Below are positions 23,101 to 34,760 of a DNA stretch of 64,000 bases, piece after piece (within the stretch, counting starts at the first letter, position 1; every line of letters starts with the position of its first letter). The DNA comes from Lasiodiplodia sp. COLG20. Lineage: Eukaryota > Ascomycota > Dothideomycetes > Botryosphaeriales > Botryosphaeriaceae. The stretch covers positions 1,798,001 through 1,862,000 of the forward strand of contig VNWV01000005.1 in NCBI GenBank assembly GCA_009801085.1. Direction: 5' to 3'. The notes under the pieces are model-generated. The model did no database searches, was not told the DNA's origin, and was given only the letters and a program-made list of their open reading frames with translations. The position numbers were made by a program, and so were the translations under genes.

Positions 23101-24653
23101 CATCCTGATGGTCGATCAACTATGGCTTTGGTTGATCCAAGGAGAAAATGATCAAGAGCCTGACACAATCATATCGAGCTTTCCGGGGCGCAAAGGCGCT
23201 CATCGTGAATCCAACCCAGTCGATGATATCCAGCGAGCCGTCCTCACAGACAGATGTCGGCGTCCAATATTCAAGAGCGAAGATCTTATCTCCAGAATCC
23301 TCACGCTATGTTGCAAAACCCTCGATCGCCACCAGAAATTCGAATCTATCCAATTCTTGGACATGTTCGAAAGCGCTTTAGGTCATGCGGTACGTCTCCC
23401 ATCATCTCACCCCTATAGATATACTCATTCTTATGTCCACAATTACTGACATTCCACTAGGAAGAAACAGAGACACAGCTTTTCAGAAAGTTTTTCCGAA
23501 GGACGAAATTGCTGTATTCTTTGAATAAAAAGAATAAGCATTATCGCGAGCACAGGAAGAAGCTCCTTGAAAAGCTTCTTGACATACAAAGGGAGTCTAA
23601 GCTTCTCAAAGAAGTAAAAGACATTCTAGACGAGATCAAAATGGTCAAGTGGAAGGCGCACGAAGCTGTTCCTTTCCACATGCAAACACCACAGTAAAGC
23701 ATGCTGCAAACACGTTACAAGAGGTTGAATGCAACTTCACTTCAATGGAGTCTCACGGAATATCGGTTCAAAAAGCAGTAAGTAACTTGCGCCTCAAGTA
23801 TGAAACTATCTGATCATCTTTTCAGCTTGCGAATTTGCTAGACTTGAGACAAAAGCAAGCCAATGTATGGGAAGCTATCTCATCTCGGGAGGGCGCAGAA
23901 GAGACGGCCAAACAAGGAAGTGTAAGCAATTCTTCTTGTGTCTCGGGCACTCACAACTACGACTACTGATAATCAAAACAGACCCTCATGGTGTTTACCG
24001 TTGTGACCATCATCTTTGTGAGTAACGAATCGATGGAAATAATATTCAGTTATTGACAGAACCAAAGCTTCCCTTATCGTTCATGGCGGCGTTCTTCGCA
24101 TTGAATATATCCGCGTTTCCCAAATCAGACGACGGGAGTACCGAATGGTCTCTGGTATATCTATCTGAACTGATGTGTATGTATACCCACGGATCGGAAC
24201 CGCATGTGCTAACCTCGTACTCAGTTGGCATATCGCTCGCAGTGTCGATCCCGTTCATATTATTTGCGTTCAATGTTAATTTCCTCGCGGAAGCTTTGGA
24301 GGGGATGACACATTCTCTAGTCAAGGCCCTAGTCAAGGTTCTTGAGCCGTTCTGTTCTGAGTCTGAGGAAGGCAGCCAGACCAGGAAAGTACCGCGCTTT
24401 TTTGATTGACTGGTACGAAAGGTTGCATCATCATACATTGAAGCGCGACCTACCACTGGAGCGAGACGATCATGCAGAACTGCATTCTCCACGAAAAGTG
24501 AAGGATAAGGCGCCATCTGGCTGGCTCCCTGGGGAGAAGTCTGGGTGGCCGGCTTCAGATGAAGATACTTCAGACGACGAAAACTTGGTCCTGATTAACA
24601 GTCAGCGGGAGATGATACAGGAGGGAAGCTTTGCAAGAGTATCACGCGAATAG
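20141..24653 (+). CDS. Esterase-like / ankyrin / CorA-like membrane protein, possibly disabled by an in-frame TGA
   Basis: A many-exon gene. Proposed exons: 20141-20424, 20477-20542, 20611-20734, 20915-22237, 22292-22306, 22356-22430, 22518-22601, 22649-22908, 22993-23389, 23461-23643, 23724-23777, 23826-23921, 23982-24017, 24068-24176, 24225-24409. All phases agree. Order of parts: basic, Ser-rich N-terminus; alpha/beta-hydrolase-like segment (FVDVVAIY, then FIGHGYGT with the G-H-G elbow lacking Ser); two to three ankyrin repeats (GHTLLRIAAERGYSSALTKL); a long soluble region with RRTLDQSYYYMLEDT; and a CorA-like membrane end (LLDLRQKQANVWEA, then FTVVTIIFLPLSFMAAFFAL and a second helix). TGA at 21038-21040 interrupts the frame between PGAHVV and FGIPQPSGPVDFD. 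The 3' end is uncertain: the frame stops at 24409, but an adjacent ORF to 24653 has a plausible charged tail. The donor at 23644 (GTCAAG) is weak. The role is unknown; related proteins are common in fungi and resemble NLR receptors without NACHT. Confidence 0.65.
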
Positions 24654-25236
24654 ATTCCGGAGCAGATTTTCTTGTTTCTTCTTCTTCTTTAGCCTTATTG
24701 TTTCTTTATAGTCTATAGAATCGCATTCAATTATGTTCTAATTGGTGATGGGAACGAATGGTATTGTCAACACTGAATGAGTGGCATAAGAACCGAGTAC
24801 GTAGTTAACGGCCGGGTGGCTGCTATCTACGCTGCTCAGATGGCTAAATTCACTATGGAGTTGCTACAGTACATAGTGGAGCAAATGGATACTGAGAAAT
24901 AAATAGAGTGATAGTGTCGAAGTAGAAAAATCATGAGGCCGGCCGCGTGACGTGTTTGTAGTTACTGCTGCCTGAAAACATAGCCATCGTGTTTCATTGA
25001 CAAGCCACCAGCATTGCCCAACCAATAACTTGTGCATGTTCAGCCGAGAAAGTCACAAAAGAAGTCAAAGTAGGATGATGAGTGCAGGATACGAGACGGC
25101 GCTAGATTAGCTTAGCATATGGCCCCCACGCTAAGATAGACTCGCGGAAAACTTCGTCCCCTATCTCAGCGTCCAATCTTCTCGAGATACCAAATGCGAA
25201 AATCTCATTGTCAGCCGGACACCGAAGCTCCTTCCA
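24654..25236. other. Intergenic, no gene
   Basis: Promoter region of the DUF3176-like gene and 3' region of the preceding gene. No ORF of note on either strand. Confidence 0.5.
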
Positions 25237-27154
25237 ATGAGTTACAAAAGCCTTGGGCACCTCCGAAGCGCCAGTGGCGAGCCCGACAACCCCACGGAGA
25301 TTCCGCTCGTAACAAGGAGTGAGAACCGCAGCCAGACTTTCGCGAACGAAGTTGCCAACAGACCCTACGAGGACTGGTGGTTTTGGGAGATCCTGAGTGC
25401 CGTTTTTAGCATTGCCTCCGTAATGGCTATCATTATTCTCGGAGTTAAAATTGATCAGACGGCGTTGTCCGACTGGACTTTCGTCTTAGGGCCTGGTACC
25501 ATCATCTCCACCCTGGTCACGATTACCAAAACATCAATGCTACTGCCGGTGGCAGAAGGACTCCATCAATTGAAATGGACTTACTTTTGGTTAAAGAGAC
25601 GCTCGCTCTCTGAGCTCGAAACTTTTGACGGCGCCAGCCGGGGCCCTTGGGGCTCGCTCGTTTTCTTCTGGAAAATCGGAGCACGCTCGATGGTATCCTG
25701 TTTGGGCTGCTTCCTCACTGTTGCGGCATTGGCCATGGGCCCGTTTGCACAGCAGATTATCGCTTTCGATACACGTAACGTTGCTCGGTCTGGCACAAAT
25801 TCAACGATGCTAGCCTCGAACATGTATTATTCTGGCATAACTGAGTGGTCGTCTAACAACGACTACTCGATCTGTAAGTCAAAGTTTTGCCTTATACTCT
25901 TGGGGATTCCCGTTCACACCATCTTTTCTAGCAACTTCGCCTCGTGCCGATATTCAGGGCGCATTCTTGAGCGGGATATTCAATGACGGCTCCCACTTCG
26001 ACTTTGTCTGCCAGTCCGGAAACTGCACTTGGGACGACTTTTACTCTCTGGGCGTATGCAGCACATGCGCCAATGTTACCAAGTCCACGAAAATAGACAT
26101 TGTCACGGAATCTAAAGCATATGGGAAGGGGACATCCGATGCATATTTCATCACACCTAACGGAGCGCGTCTTGGCCCGCAGGCCTTTGATCCTGACGAT
26201 TCGAATACGATAATGGCCGACTCAACGAATCTAGTCAGCAGCAACGTCACTCACGGCTCGGAGCTTGACTCATGGGCACCATTTCCGGAACTTGCCCGTG
26301 CCAGCATCGTACAGATGTCTCAGTCCGGGCCGGATCCTGGTACATGGGAGGCGACTGAGTGCCTTATAGAGTGGTGTGCCAAGTTATACCGTAACCCCAC
26401 AGTAGTAAGCCATCCAACACTTTCATATCTTACGATTGCTTTCTAAACAGACCGACAGACCGATGGCAACGTGCAACCTCTCTCCATCGACCCCATCCCA
26501 TTCGAAACACCGTCAAAGGGCTACAACTACAACGACATCTACAGTTCCGGGGGCCACGAGGTCAAGACTTTCGCAATAACACCAGCAGCAGCAGACAACC
26601 TTCCGTCTACCCTCCCACCCTTCGAGTCCAACAAATTTGACGTCTCTCCCAAGGACCACGAAATCATCCGCTCGTTCGTCCGGCGCATGCTCAACTTCAC
26701 TTTCGTCAACCAGGACCAACTCACCGTCGCATCGGCCTTTGCTTACGGCGTCGACGTTGCCGCGCTGATGGGCAACATGACGGACAGCCTGACTAATCTG
26801 ATCCGCACCGGCCCGAATGCCACAGTCGTCGAAGGCGTGGTGTTGCAGCCCGAGACATTCATCTTAGTGCAGTGGGCCTGGCTGACGCTGCCGATTGCAC
26901 TAGTCCTGCTTAGCGCGGCGTTTCTGGTGGCGACGCTGCTCGTTAGCAGACGTCATTCTGTGCCGCTGTGGAAATCTGGGTTGTTGCCGTATATTTTCCA
27001 CAATGGGTTAGCCGAGGAGTGGAACGAGGAGGAGCGGCGCGCGATTTGGGAGGGGAGGGTGAATAAGAGGCCGGAAATGGAGCGGACGGCGAGGGGGGTG
27101 GGGGTGAAGTTGACACGGAGTGAAGAGGGAGAGATGAGGCTTATCAGAGGATAA
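25237..27154 (+). CDS. DUF3176-like fungal membrane protein
   Basis: Exons 25237-25873, 25932-26404 and 26459-27154, 601 aa. The layout matches the fungal DUF3176 family of unknown function. A short cytosolic N-terminus leads into WWFWEILSAVFSIASVMAII (first membrane helix) and a second segment, then the conserved run TSMLLPVAEGLHQLKW and a third helix near FLTVAALAMGPFAQQI. A large extracellular domain follows, with many N-glycosylation sequons and paired cysteines (CQSGNCTW, CSTC). A final helix (LPIALVLLSAAFLVATLLV) precedes a charged cytosolic tail. Intron 1 has GTAAGT/TTCTAG and splits a Ser codon; intron 2 has GTAAGC/GACAG. The function is unknown. It sits beside other surface-protein genes (27.5-31.5 kb). 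Third positions become G-rich after about 26880. Confidence 0.85.
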
Positions 27155-27495
27155 TAGAAGTTTTTTTCTTCTTCTCATTTTTCTTATAGTTCATCGCTGT
27201 TGGATAATCGAACCTGTCACGATGGCCTCAATCTTACGTATCGTGACGTAGGAGTGTTCGTCAAACTTACCTTAGCTATCCGTGAAGAAGCCGCAGTAAC
27301 ATACCACATTGGTCTGATTTAGATTCTGACTAAGATTATTCGCAGCGGGAAGAACTCATCCAGCTTTCCAGCCTATCAACGAATAGGATTACTAAAATAC
27401 GTTTGATTCTCCCCTCCCAAACCAGCGATCCCCAAATCCCCACCACTTTTCCCAACCCCTTCTCCCTTCTCCCTTCCCCTCCTACTCTCCCCTAT
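27155..27495. other. Convergent intergenic spacer
   Basis: Between two convergent 3' ends. Pyrimidine-rich near 27410-27490; no gene seen. Confidence 0.5.
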
Positions 27496-28636
27496 TTACT
27501 GCACCGCTATCTCCCTCACCACACCCCCCTCCTCCCCATCCGCCTTCTCCGCCTGACTCCTCTTCCTCCAAAACCTCAACGCAACCGCCAGCCCCGCCAC
27601 GAGCACCGCCAAGCCCGCCACGCCGCCTACGACGCCGCCCGCGATCGCACCGGTATGGTTGCCGCCGCCGCCGTCGTCGCCGCTCTCTTCTGCGCTGCTC
27701 GAGGGAGTAGCGCTGCTGCTGCTACCACTACCATTATCATTACCACCAGAGCGTGTGGCGCCACCACCGCCGGAGGCCGTAGCGCCGGCGCTAGACGCGC
27801 CAGTAGCTCCCGTCGGCGGTACGGACTGCGCATCGGAGGAGGAAGACGAGGTCGGAGGCGGAGCAGCTACAGCCGACGACGACGTGGAGCCAGGCGGGGG
27901 CGGCGGCGGGGGTGCTGCTGCGGATGTCGTCGAGGCAGGCGGAGGCGGCGGTGGCTCTGAAGATGACGTGGGTTCAGCAGACGAAGGCGAGGTTGTAGAG
28001 GCCGCCTCAGACGACGACGATGAGCTGGCGCCGGTGGTCGTGGGCGCCGCCTTGTCCATGGGGTAGACGACGGAGAGGGCCTGCGAGGAGCGGCAGTCGA
28101 AGTACGAGTACGACTTGGTGTCCTGCGCGTCGCTGCCGACCACGACGTTGGTGTAGCAGTACGGCGTGTCAGAGTCGGTGCTTGATTCATGGTACTGTGT
28201 CAGCGTTTTCGTCGGGTGGTGGTAGGGCGGTGTTTGCTTACCAGACGAGGTTGAAGGAATTGTCGGTGCAGTCGCCGGTGCATTGGCCCGCGGCTGTGGA
28301 GTCGAAGCAGCTACTGTGTAGGAAGCACGACGAGGTCGAGGTGCCCTGGAAGCGACAGCATCCCATCCAGCTGGATGAATACGCGCATTCTGAGCGGCTG
28401 GGACATGCGAAGAGTAAGTCTGTGGAAGCGACGTAGTAGCCACAGGTATTCGTGGTTGAGTCTTGACGTAGTACTAAATCGTTTGCGCGGACCTCGATCT
28501 TGGGGCCGCGTGTGGGCTTTGGTGTCCAGCCGTTGATCAGGTGGTCATCGGAGCGTTGGGTGGGCGCGACGAGAGCGAGTGCTGTAATGATTGGAAGAAT
28601 TGAGAATGCGTAAACTGTGGTAATTACCTGAAGCAT
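27496..28636 (-). CDS. Type I membrane protein with cysteine-containing head and mucin-like Ser/Pro stalk
   Basis: Exons 28636-28242 and 28180-27496, 359 aa. It starts at MLQVITTVYA, with a signal peptide to about residue 22. A cysteine-containing ectodomain follows (NTCGYYVAS, FACPSRSECAYSSSWMGCC, SCFLHSSC, QCTGDC), then a long Ser/Thr/Pro/Gly stalk with poly-Pro and poly-Ser runs, one transmembrane helix (AIAGGVVGGVAGLAVLVAGL with small-residue repeats) and a basic-acidic tail. Many fungal surface proteins of unknown role share this design, and it recalls wall-integrity sensors (Mid2/WSC type), although the head is not a WSC domain I can confirm. The 61-nt intron (TG|GTAAGC to CAAG|C) restores the Cys in FNLVCTDSDTPYC. 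An acceptor at ACACAG is out of phase. Composition is strongly biased by the stalk. Confidence 0.82.
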
Positions 28637-29236
28637 ACTGATGTCTATTGTCAAGGAAGAGCACCATAAGCCACTAGCCGAAGAGGCTCAAGTCAGATCA
28701 GCGGCCATAAATATGAGAGCATTGCTGTCAGAGCGATGAGCAGAAAGGAAGAGCCATGTTCGCAAGGTGGGGATTTTCAGCCTCACCACCCCACGAGGCT
28801 TTGCTTTTTGAGATTATCTCAATGTACTGTGGCTGCTGACCTGCATGACTGGCCGATGGAATGCGTTGCTGCGGCATTTGCTGGTCGAGAGCCTGCCGAA
28901 AGAATGAGGGGGCCGGCAGTCTGAAAAGGCTAGAACGTCTAGCCTGCAACTGTGATACGCGGCTATGAGTTGTGCTCCATGTTGGCCGGAAGGGTGGGCC
29001 CCGTCTTAGCTCTGAATGCCAAGGGCCTCGTAATCACGGCACATGTAAGCCTCCGTTTGGAGAAGGTTTTTCCACCGCACCATGTGATGAAAACGGGTGA
29101 TTTGGATTTCAAGCTGCAGTGCTCATGTAGAATGCTGTCTGTGAGCGTGTCATCAGCAGAATATTTGTTCTAGACGTTCATCTGTGGAGGGCTGGATGCA
29201 AACACTTTCCGTTCCCTTCGTCTCCATCCAGCCAAG
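28637..29236. other. Divergent intergenic region
   Basis: Shared upstream region of the mucin-like protein gene and the orphan gene starting at 29237. No additional feature recognised. Confidence 0.4.
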
Positions 29237-30124
29237 ATGGATCCACACACTTTGTCTCTGTTTAGCACGGTGGGAACCATCGGGTTTCTCATCAACTCTT
29301 CCATCAACGTCTCAAGGCGCATCTTCGAACTCCGCGATGTTGAGAAACAGGCCAAGGACGTGCTCGAAATCAGCAACGGGATGAAGAAAATGCTTCAGCA
29401 CACGCGGAGGCTCCGGCGGCAGAAATCGCAGCTGCTAAGCACGCTGGAGAAAGACATGATTGACACGGAGCTGGGACACGCCGAAAAAGCCGTCGACAAC
29501 CTTGCACTGCTTGTTGAGCCTGCTCGCGCCGACATGCATATACACAATGGGAACGTTACCGTGGCTACACGAGGCTTGTTCGTCCTGCGAGATTTGCCGA
29601 AGATCACCGCCAGCCTGAGTCGACTTCAATTTGCTTATTACGGTCTCTGCACGGTCATGGGAATCCTCTGCAACCGCGGCTCGGTTCCAACATACTCGAA
29701 GCACGAAGTGCAACCTGAGCCAAAGTATCCCCCGCCGTCGTACGAGGACAGTCAATTCCTGAATAGCAAACGACATTCTGTAATCTTCAAAGAGGAGCCG
29801 GTTGAACTGGGCATCGAGAGTGCCGCGGAGATGCGGCAAGCGACCGAAAGCACACCAGTGATTGAGGTGACACCTGCAGTGCTTGCTGATGGGCCAGACA
29901 TGTCCGGGCTGCAGGTGGACTGGCGTGAGCAGCCACGATGGCAGCCTGGATCTGAGGCCATTGGTCAACCTCAGCAGCAAACACACTCTGCAGGAAGGGC
30001 GCGAACTCCGGATCCTGATTCGACTTCTAGAAATCCGGCGGCACCCCGCAGGCGGATTGGTGGTAGGTCGCGTGGACAGATATGGCTCACTCACAGAGCT
30101 AGCTTTCAAGAGATCGAGCTGTGA
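29237..30124 (+). CDS. Unrecognised protein with helical N-terminal domain
   Basis: Single exon of 295 aa from a clear ATG. I do not recognise a family with certainty. Residues 1-150 are predicted mostly helical, beginning with a hydrophobic stretch (LSLFSTVGTIGFLINSSINV) followed by heptad-like charged helices (LRRQKSQLLSTLEKDMIDTE). This looks like the N-terminal helical domains of fungal STAND/HeLo-like proteins, but the resemblance is weak. From about residue 160 the protein is low-complexity: Pro-rich (YPPPSYEDSQ), then acidic, then basic Arg-rich near the end. PPSY resembles a WW-ligand PPxY-type site. No signal peptide is clear. It sits between two type I membrane-protein genes. It could also be a fungus-specific adaptor. 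The ORF is supported by length and by its non-random domain composition only. Confidence 0.6.
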   Translation: MDPHTLSLFSTVGTIGFLINSSINVSRRIFELRDVEKQAKDVLEISNGMKKMLQHTRRLRRQKSQLLSTLEKDMIDTELGHAEKAVDNLALLVEPARADMHIHNGNVTVATRGLFVLRDLPKITASLSRLQFAYYGLCTVMGILCNRGSVPTYSKHEVQPEPKYPPPSYEDSQFLNSKRHSVIFKEEPVELGIESAAEMRQATESTPVIEVTPAVLADGPDMSGLQVDWREQPRWQPGSEAIGQPQQQTHSAGRARTPDPDSTSRNPAAPRRRIGGRSRGQIWLTHRASFQEIEL

Positions 30125-30427
30125 ATTTTTTGCATCAGACTTGTCGATGATTGGGCTGAAGGTGCGGCGTTTCAGGATTCGGTGTATCTAGTCTCAACCA
30201 ATGCCCTCGTTCGTGAGAAGCAGATAGCCTCAAGATAACCCTGTTTGAATGGAAAGATGAAGGTACAGAGGACTACTCCATGGCCCAGAACAATTCCCCC
30301 GGATGTTAAGCAGACGGTTAAGGAAATCAAGGCATGCCCGAGTGGTCAGCAAGTGATACATAAGACAACTCAAACCCCGAATTAGGAAGACGGAATGAAG
30401 ATGATTGGCGAGGTTTGAAAATCAGGG
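30125..30427. other. Convergent intergenic spacer
   Basis: Lies between two convergent genes; nothing else is seen. Confidence 0.5.
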
Positions 30428-31516
30428 CTAAAAAGAGCTCACGACAACAGGCTGCAGCAGCACGTGGGCGTACGGCAATGGAGAACCGCTCTCATCGGTG
30501 ACCTTGTGTAGGCCGGGAAGGCTGACCAAGGCGCCATCGGGTCGGGCCGCCCAATCGTACTCAATGGCTGAAGGCTGGGAGAACAGCATGTAGGCAACGT
30601 CAGCTGCAGCGTGGAAGATGGCGATAAGGTTCTGGCGGCGGTCGGCAGCGGGGTTGGACGAAAGCCACGGCTCGAAGGCGCCCAAGAAGTGATCGACCTG
30701 CTCCTCGATGCAGGCGCTGCGATGGGCGAGAAAGGCCGGATCCGCCGCCGGGGCGGGATACAGGTAAGCGGTCAGACGGCGCCAGTGAGACAGAGCCTGA
30801 GATGCAGCGCGCGGTCTGTCGGGGCGATGGTCGACAACCCGCGGCAGCTCGGTCATGGTGGGCGGCAGGAGGAGGTCGGGCGACGCGACGAGGTGGTAGG
30901 CCAGCACGTGCTTAATCAGCAGGGTGGGGCGCCGTGATTGGCCGATGAGACGCGCCAGCGGGGCGGGCAGGTGCGGCGTTTGGAAGGCGGCCAACGCGTC
31001 GCTCTCCCGCTCCTCCTCAGCCTTGCTAATGTCGCCGAAGTTGTTCTCGACATGCACCGCAGCCTGGTCCAGCACCGTCTTGACGCGTCTCCGCACCGTA
31101 TCGTCGTCCAATGACTGCGGCAGGTGCTCCTGCCATCCCCCGCGCCGCCGCTCGCCCGACGCGTTGGTCATGCTTCTCTTCACATAGTAGTCGCTCATCT
31201 CGCTGCTCCGCCGCTTTTGTCGCTGCAGCCCTTTCTTCCTGACTCCGCGCCGCATCAGCCAGAAGGTCAGCGCGAACGTCAGCAGCGCGACTCCGATCGC
31301 TGTTCCAATCACCGCTCCTGCCACTGCCCCGCCCGAGATTCCCGAGTTCGTCTGTTCTGAGCTGGGCCTTGAGCTTGGCTCCACATTGCCGGCCGTCGTA
31401 GCCCCTGTCGATGTTGGTGTTATTGCTGTCGTCGGCGATGTTGTCTCTCCACTGCCTGTCGTCGAGTCTCGCGTCGTCGAAGAAGTAAACGTTCTGCTCA
31501 GGTCTGTCGCTGCCAT
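30428..31516 (-). CDS. Single-pass membrane protein with Thr/Ser-rich ectodomain and large cytosolic domain
   Basis: Single exon, 362 aa. The first 60 residues are Thr/Ser-rich and probably O-glycosylated, without a classical signal peptide. A transmembrane helix follows (ISGGAVAGAVIGTAIGVALL with GxxxG spacing), then a basic stop-transfer stretch (MRRGVRKKGLQRQKRR). The cytosolic domain of about 240 residues (VKTVLDQAAVHVENNFGDI, FQTPHLPAPLARLIGQ, SHWRRLTAYLYPA, FHAAADVAYMLFSQPSAIEYDW) recurs, in my recollection, in many Pezizomycotina proteins of this build, but I know no function for it. The topology suggests a surface sensor or adhesin-like receptor with a conserved intracellular part. 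The ATG at 31516 precedes the Thr-rich run. An upstream in-frame exon with a signal peptide cannot be excluded. Confidence 0.75.
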   Translation of the reverse strand: MAATDLSRTFTSSTTRDSTTGSGETTSPTTAITPTSTGATTAGNVEPSSRPSSEQTNSGISGGAVAGAVIGTAIGVALLTFALTFWLMRRGVRKKGLQRQKRRSSEMSDYYVKRSMTNASGERRRGGWQEHLPQSLDDDTVRRRVKTVLDQAAVHVENNFGDISKAEEERESDALAAFQTPHLPAPLARLIGQSRRPTLLIKHVLAYHLVASPDLLLPPTMTELPRVVDHRPDRPRAASQALSHWRRLTAYLYPAPAADPAFLAHRSACIEEQVDHFLGAFEPWLSSNPAADRRQNLIAIFHAAADVAYMLFSQPSAIEYDWAARPDGALVSLPGLHKVTDESGSPLPYAHVLLQPVVVSSF

Positions 31517-32050
31517 GGCTGCTGATATTGCTGCTCGTCGCTGGTCTGTCTGGCTTATTCCCGTTGAGGCTCGCGAGAACCGCCAATGTCGAAGAATCCG
31601 AGGTTAGTGGGAGGGCTTCTCCCCGGCGCAGTCGAACACCACTTGATATACCCTGATCTCTCCTTAGCTGATTTAACCGTCGGGCGGCGCAGAAAAAAAA
31701 AAACGCTTCTTCGTTGATCCACGGGGGGGCACTTGAATGATTCCCACAGCCTTGTGATGGCGGCTTATCTGCAGCAGCTATGGAATGCTTGCCGCAGTCA
31801 TCTGGATTGGCATGAGCCTAGACCCATTAACAGCTGACGTTAATACTCTTGCATCGAAGCCAGCCTGCATGATTGTCTAAATGCGGGGTTCAGCCTCAAG
31901 ACCGCCGTTCTGCAGAGCCTGGGGCCGCACCCCGACCATTGTGCTGCAATCGATCATCTTTCATGTCCTTAACCCCCCTGCAAGGCCTCCTGTAGCCCAT
32001 TACCAGTAATACAACAGCTCATCCAGGCACAAATCACCTCATGTGTTGCC
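31517..32050. other. Divergent intergenic region
   Basis: Upstream regions of the membrane-protein gene and the Hsp70-like gene. Contains an A run near 31690; no gene. Confidence 0.45.
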
Positions 32051-34343
32051 ATGGCATACACATCTTGGAAGCCGGACGTCGTGGTCGCTATCGATTTTGG
32101 GATGACATTCACAGGTTTGCTTCACCGGAAAAGGTAGCGGTCTGAACTAATTCCATGTGCTGCAGGAATTGCTTATTCAAAAGCTCCAGAGTGGACTAAA
32201 CCGATAACAATTCAACAATGGCCCGGCAAGCTCAGCGCGGAGCTCACGAACAAAGTCCAAACAGCCATCGCATTTGACCGACGCACCGGTGCCTCGCTTG
32301 GCTGGGGATTTCAGTGCGAAGAGATACGAAATAATGGGAAGCATACCCGAGATGTCCAAATTGAAGAGTACTTCAAGCTCCATATTGACCCCGACTACCA
32401 AGATGGCCACGAGTCAGCTCCGTCGCCGCATGATGCCCAGACTTGGTTCTGGCACTATATGCGTCGAATGTACATCTTCATCCAAGACTACTTCGACGGA
32501 CGCGTTGCACGCTGGAAACAGTGCAAGGTCGAATTCGTCTTCAGTGTTCCCACCACCTGGAAGAACCCAGCCATGATTGCACATGTCAAGCGCATCCTTA
32601 AAGAGGCCGGTTTTAGCGAGAGCCACAACCAAAGAGTCAACATCTTCTTGACTGAGGCCGAGGCTGCTGCCGTATATGCTGCAAGCCAGCATTACAAGCG
32701 GGACGATGTGATACTTGTCTGTGATGCTGGTGGCGGAACCACGGACGTCAACGTGTTGAAGATCACATCTGACGCTCCGCGCACCGAACTCACCCCGCTC
32801 TCTTATGTCGAGGGCATGGCCGTCGGCTCAGCTTTGATCGACTGGAAGATGTCAGTCATCATTCAACAACGACTTGAGCTTGTTAAACACCACTTGCAGG
32901 GCAGACCGCAAGAAATTGCCGAACAGATGATTCGAGGGCGCTTTGAAAGCTTCAAATGTGATTTCGGCTCCGAGGCTTCTGAGATGGATGAAATCCCACT
33001 ACCCATACCGGGGATGGAACCTGGCCACGACTTTCCGGGATCGAGGATACGAAATTCACGTATGATCATTATGAAGTGAGCAACTACCTTGATTTCTTAT
33101 CAGCCGTTCGAGCTGACAGAGAAACAGAGAGGAACTACAACATCTCTTCGATGAGCAGATTGAAAAGATCCTCCGCATCATCGACCGGCAACTGGAAAAG
33201 CTCCAACACAGCCACTCCCAGGAAGTTGTAGTTGAGTCCATCCCTCACATGGCAGAATCTAGAGCAGCCAAGCTGATCTCAAAAGTCCTACATTATCGTC
33301 TCGGGAGGGCTTGGCAGCTCTCCCTATCTACGCCGGCGCATGCGAGACCGCTACCAGCTCGAAGCCGAACACCTCTTCGACAACGTCGACGACCTCCAAA
33401 TTCTCCTTGCGCCGGAACCGTACGTCCCCAATTTTGCCAGAGTAAATCATTGACTAATGAAGCCTTCCATTGCACAGCCAGCTCGCCGTATGCCATGGTC
33501 TGGTCATGAACCGCGTTCAGGAGATCACTTCCGAGAGCCCGATGTACACGTCTCGCCGCTGCCGCGCCAGCTACGGCATCCTTTGCCGCGAGAAATACGA
33601 CCCGCGCCGACACGCAGGCGAAGACGTCTCCGTCGACGAATACGACAAGAAGAAATGGGTTGACGGGCAGATTCACTGGGTCGTCAAGAAGGTAAGGATG
33701 GTACAAACCACAACACCCAAGAGCCCCTCCTCCGTCCCAGAAAACCAGACAGAAAGGACGCCTCGACTCACACTCCTCCTTCCAGGGCGACCCCATCGAC
33801 GTCTCCCGCGGCATCCGCCACCCCTACCGCCTCAAGCGGCCCGCCGGCACCGAACTCGCGCCCTGGCGCACGCAAATCGTCATGTCTCTGCTCCCTCCAG
33901 CCAACCTCCCGCGCAGCTTCAAACAAGACCAGCAACAACGCTCAAAACGGGACAGCCGCCGCGCCAGCCTCAGCTCGAACGGCGTCACCAAGCTCTGCAC
34001 CATCGAGTCCACCCTCATGCACGCCGACATGGTCCTCCACAACACCGCCCGCTGGTACCACCGCCTGTTCTGCCTGGGTGGGGCTGACCGCGAGTACTGG
34101 TTGGCTGAGTTCCAGATGCACATCCTGATCGAGCCGGCGGATCTGAAGTTCGAGCTTGTGAGCCGGAATGGCGAGAAGTTGGCCAGGCGCGGGCAGGAGG
34201 GCGGCGGCGGCGTGGCGGTGAAGTGGGAGGCGTTGCCAGATAGGAGGTTAGTTGGTAATGGTGATGGGTGGGTTGGGATTGGGGAGGTAGAGGGGGAGGG
34301 GCCGCCGGAGCGGGGGGAGTTGGCGGGAGTGTATAGGGCGTGA
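32051..34343 (+). CDS. Hsp70-like (HSPA12-type) actin-fold ATPase
   Basis: Exons 32051-32114, 32166-33075, 33128-33227, 33286-33419, 33478-33691 and 33786-34343, 659 aa, all phases exact. The ATP-binding signatures are in order: phosphate-1 VVVAIDFGMTFTG (split by intron 1), phosphate-2 ILVCDAGGGTTDV and adenosine motif YIIVSGGLGSSPYL. No substrate-binding domain of classical Hsp70 follows; the C-terminal third is a divergent domain, as in HSPA12-like proteins, which are greatly expanded in filamentous fungi. Function in fungi is mostly unknown, and a chaperone role should not be assumed. Intron 3 (GTAGTT donor) is the least certain. The 5' half of the last exon is C-rich and the end (after about 34080) very G-rich. 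No signal peptide, so cytosolic. Confidence 0.9.
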
Positions 34344-34760
34344 GGGCGGTGGAGGGGGGTAGTACATACGCTCGCTCTTTCCTAGCTTAGGTCGCAGAAT
34401 AGAGATCATTCTTACTGTTCCCTTTAACTCTGTGCGTGCATCACGTGGATTGTCGCCGGCGTACGCCGTCTTTCTGCCAGGAATAGCTCTCTTTCCTGGA
34501 AATGGCGCCGACCGCATTGGCGACAAAAGGCGTGGATTGGGAGTGTTTGATTGTCCAAGAAATGACGTGTTGTCCATAGGCTGAGCGTTTTCGTCAGTGG
34601 CCCATGTGACATCAACCGGATAATATTGGCAATATTTGAAGCGTCCCACGGTACACTTATGTTGGAAAACAAAAAGCAATGAAAACACCGAAATAAATGG
34701 TGCTGAAAAGAACCGTAGTTTTGCAACTTCTTTCCCTGTCTGCCGTTGTTTCTCACATTT
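34344..34760. other. Convergent intergenic spacer
   Basis: Between convergent 3' ends. Small ORFs only; nothing supported. Confidence 0.5.

Noticed and set aside
24342..24653. Separate gene after the CorA-like part
   Set aside because: No ATG at its start and it continues the family-like tail; more likely a last exon or frame-shifted end of the preceding gene.
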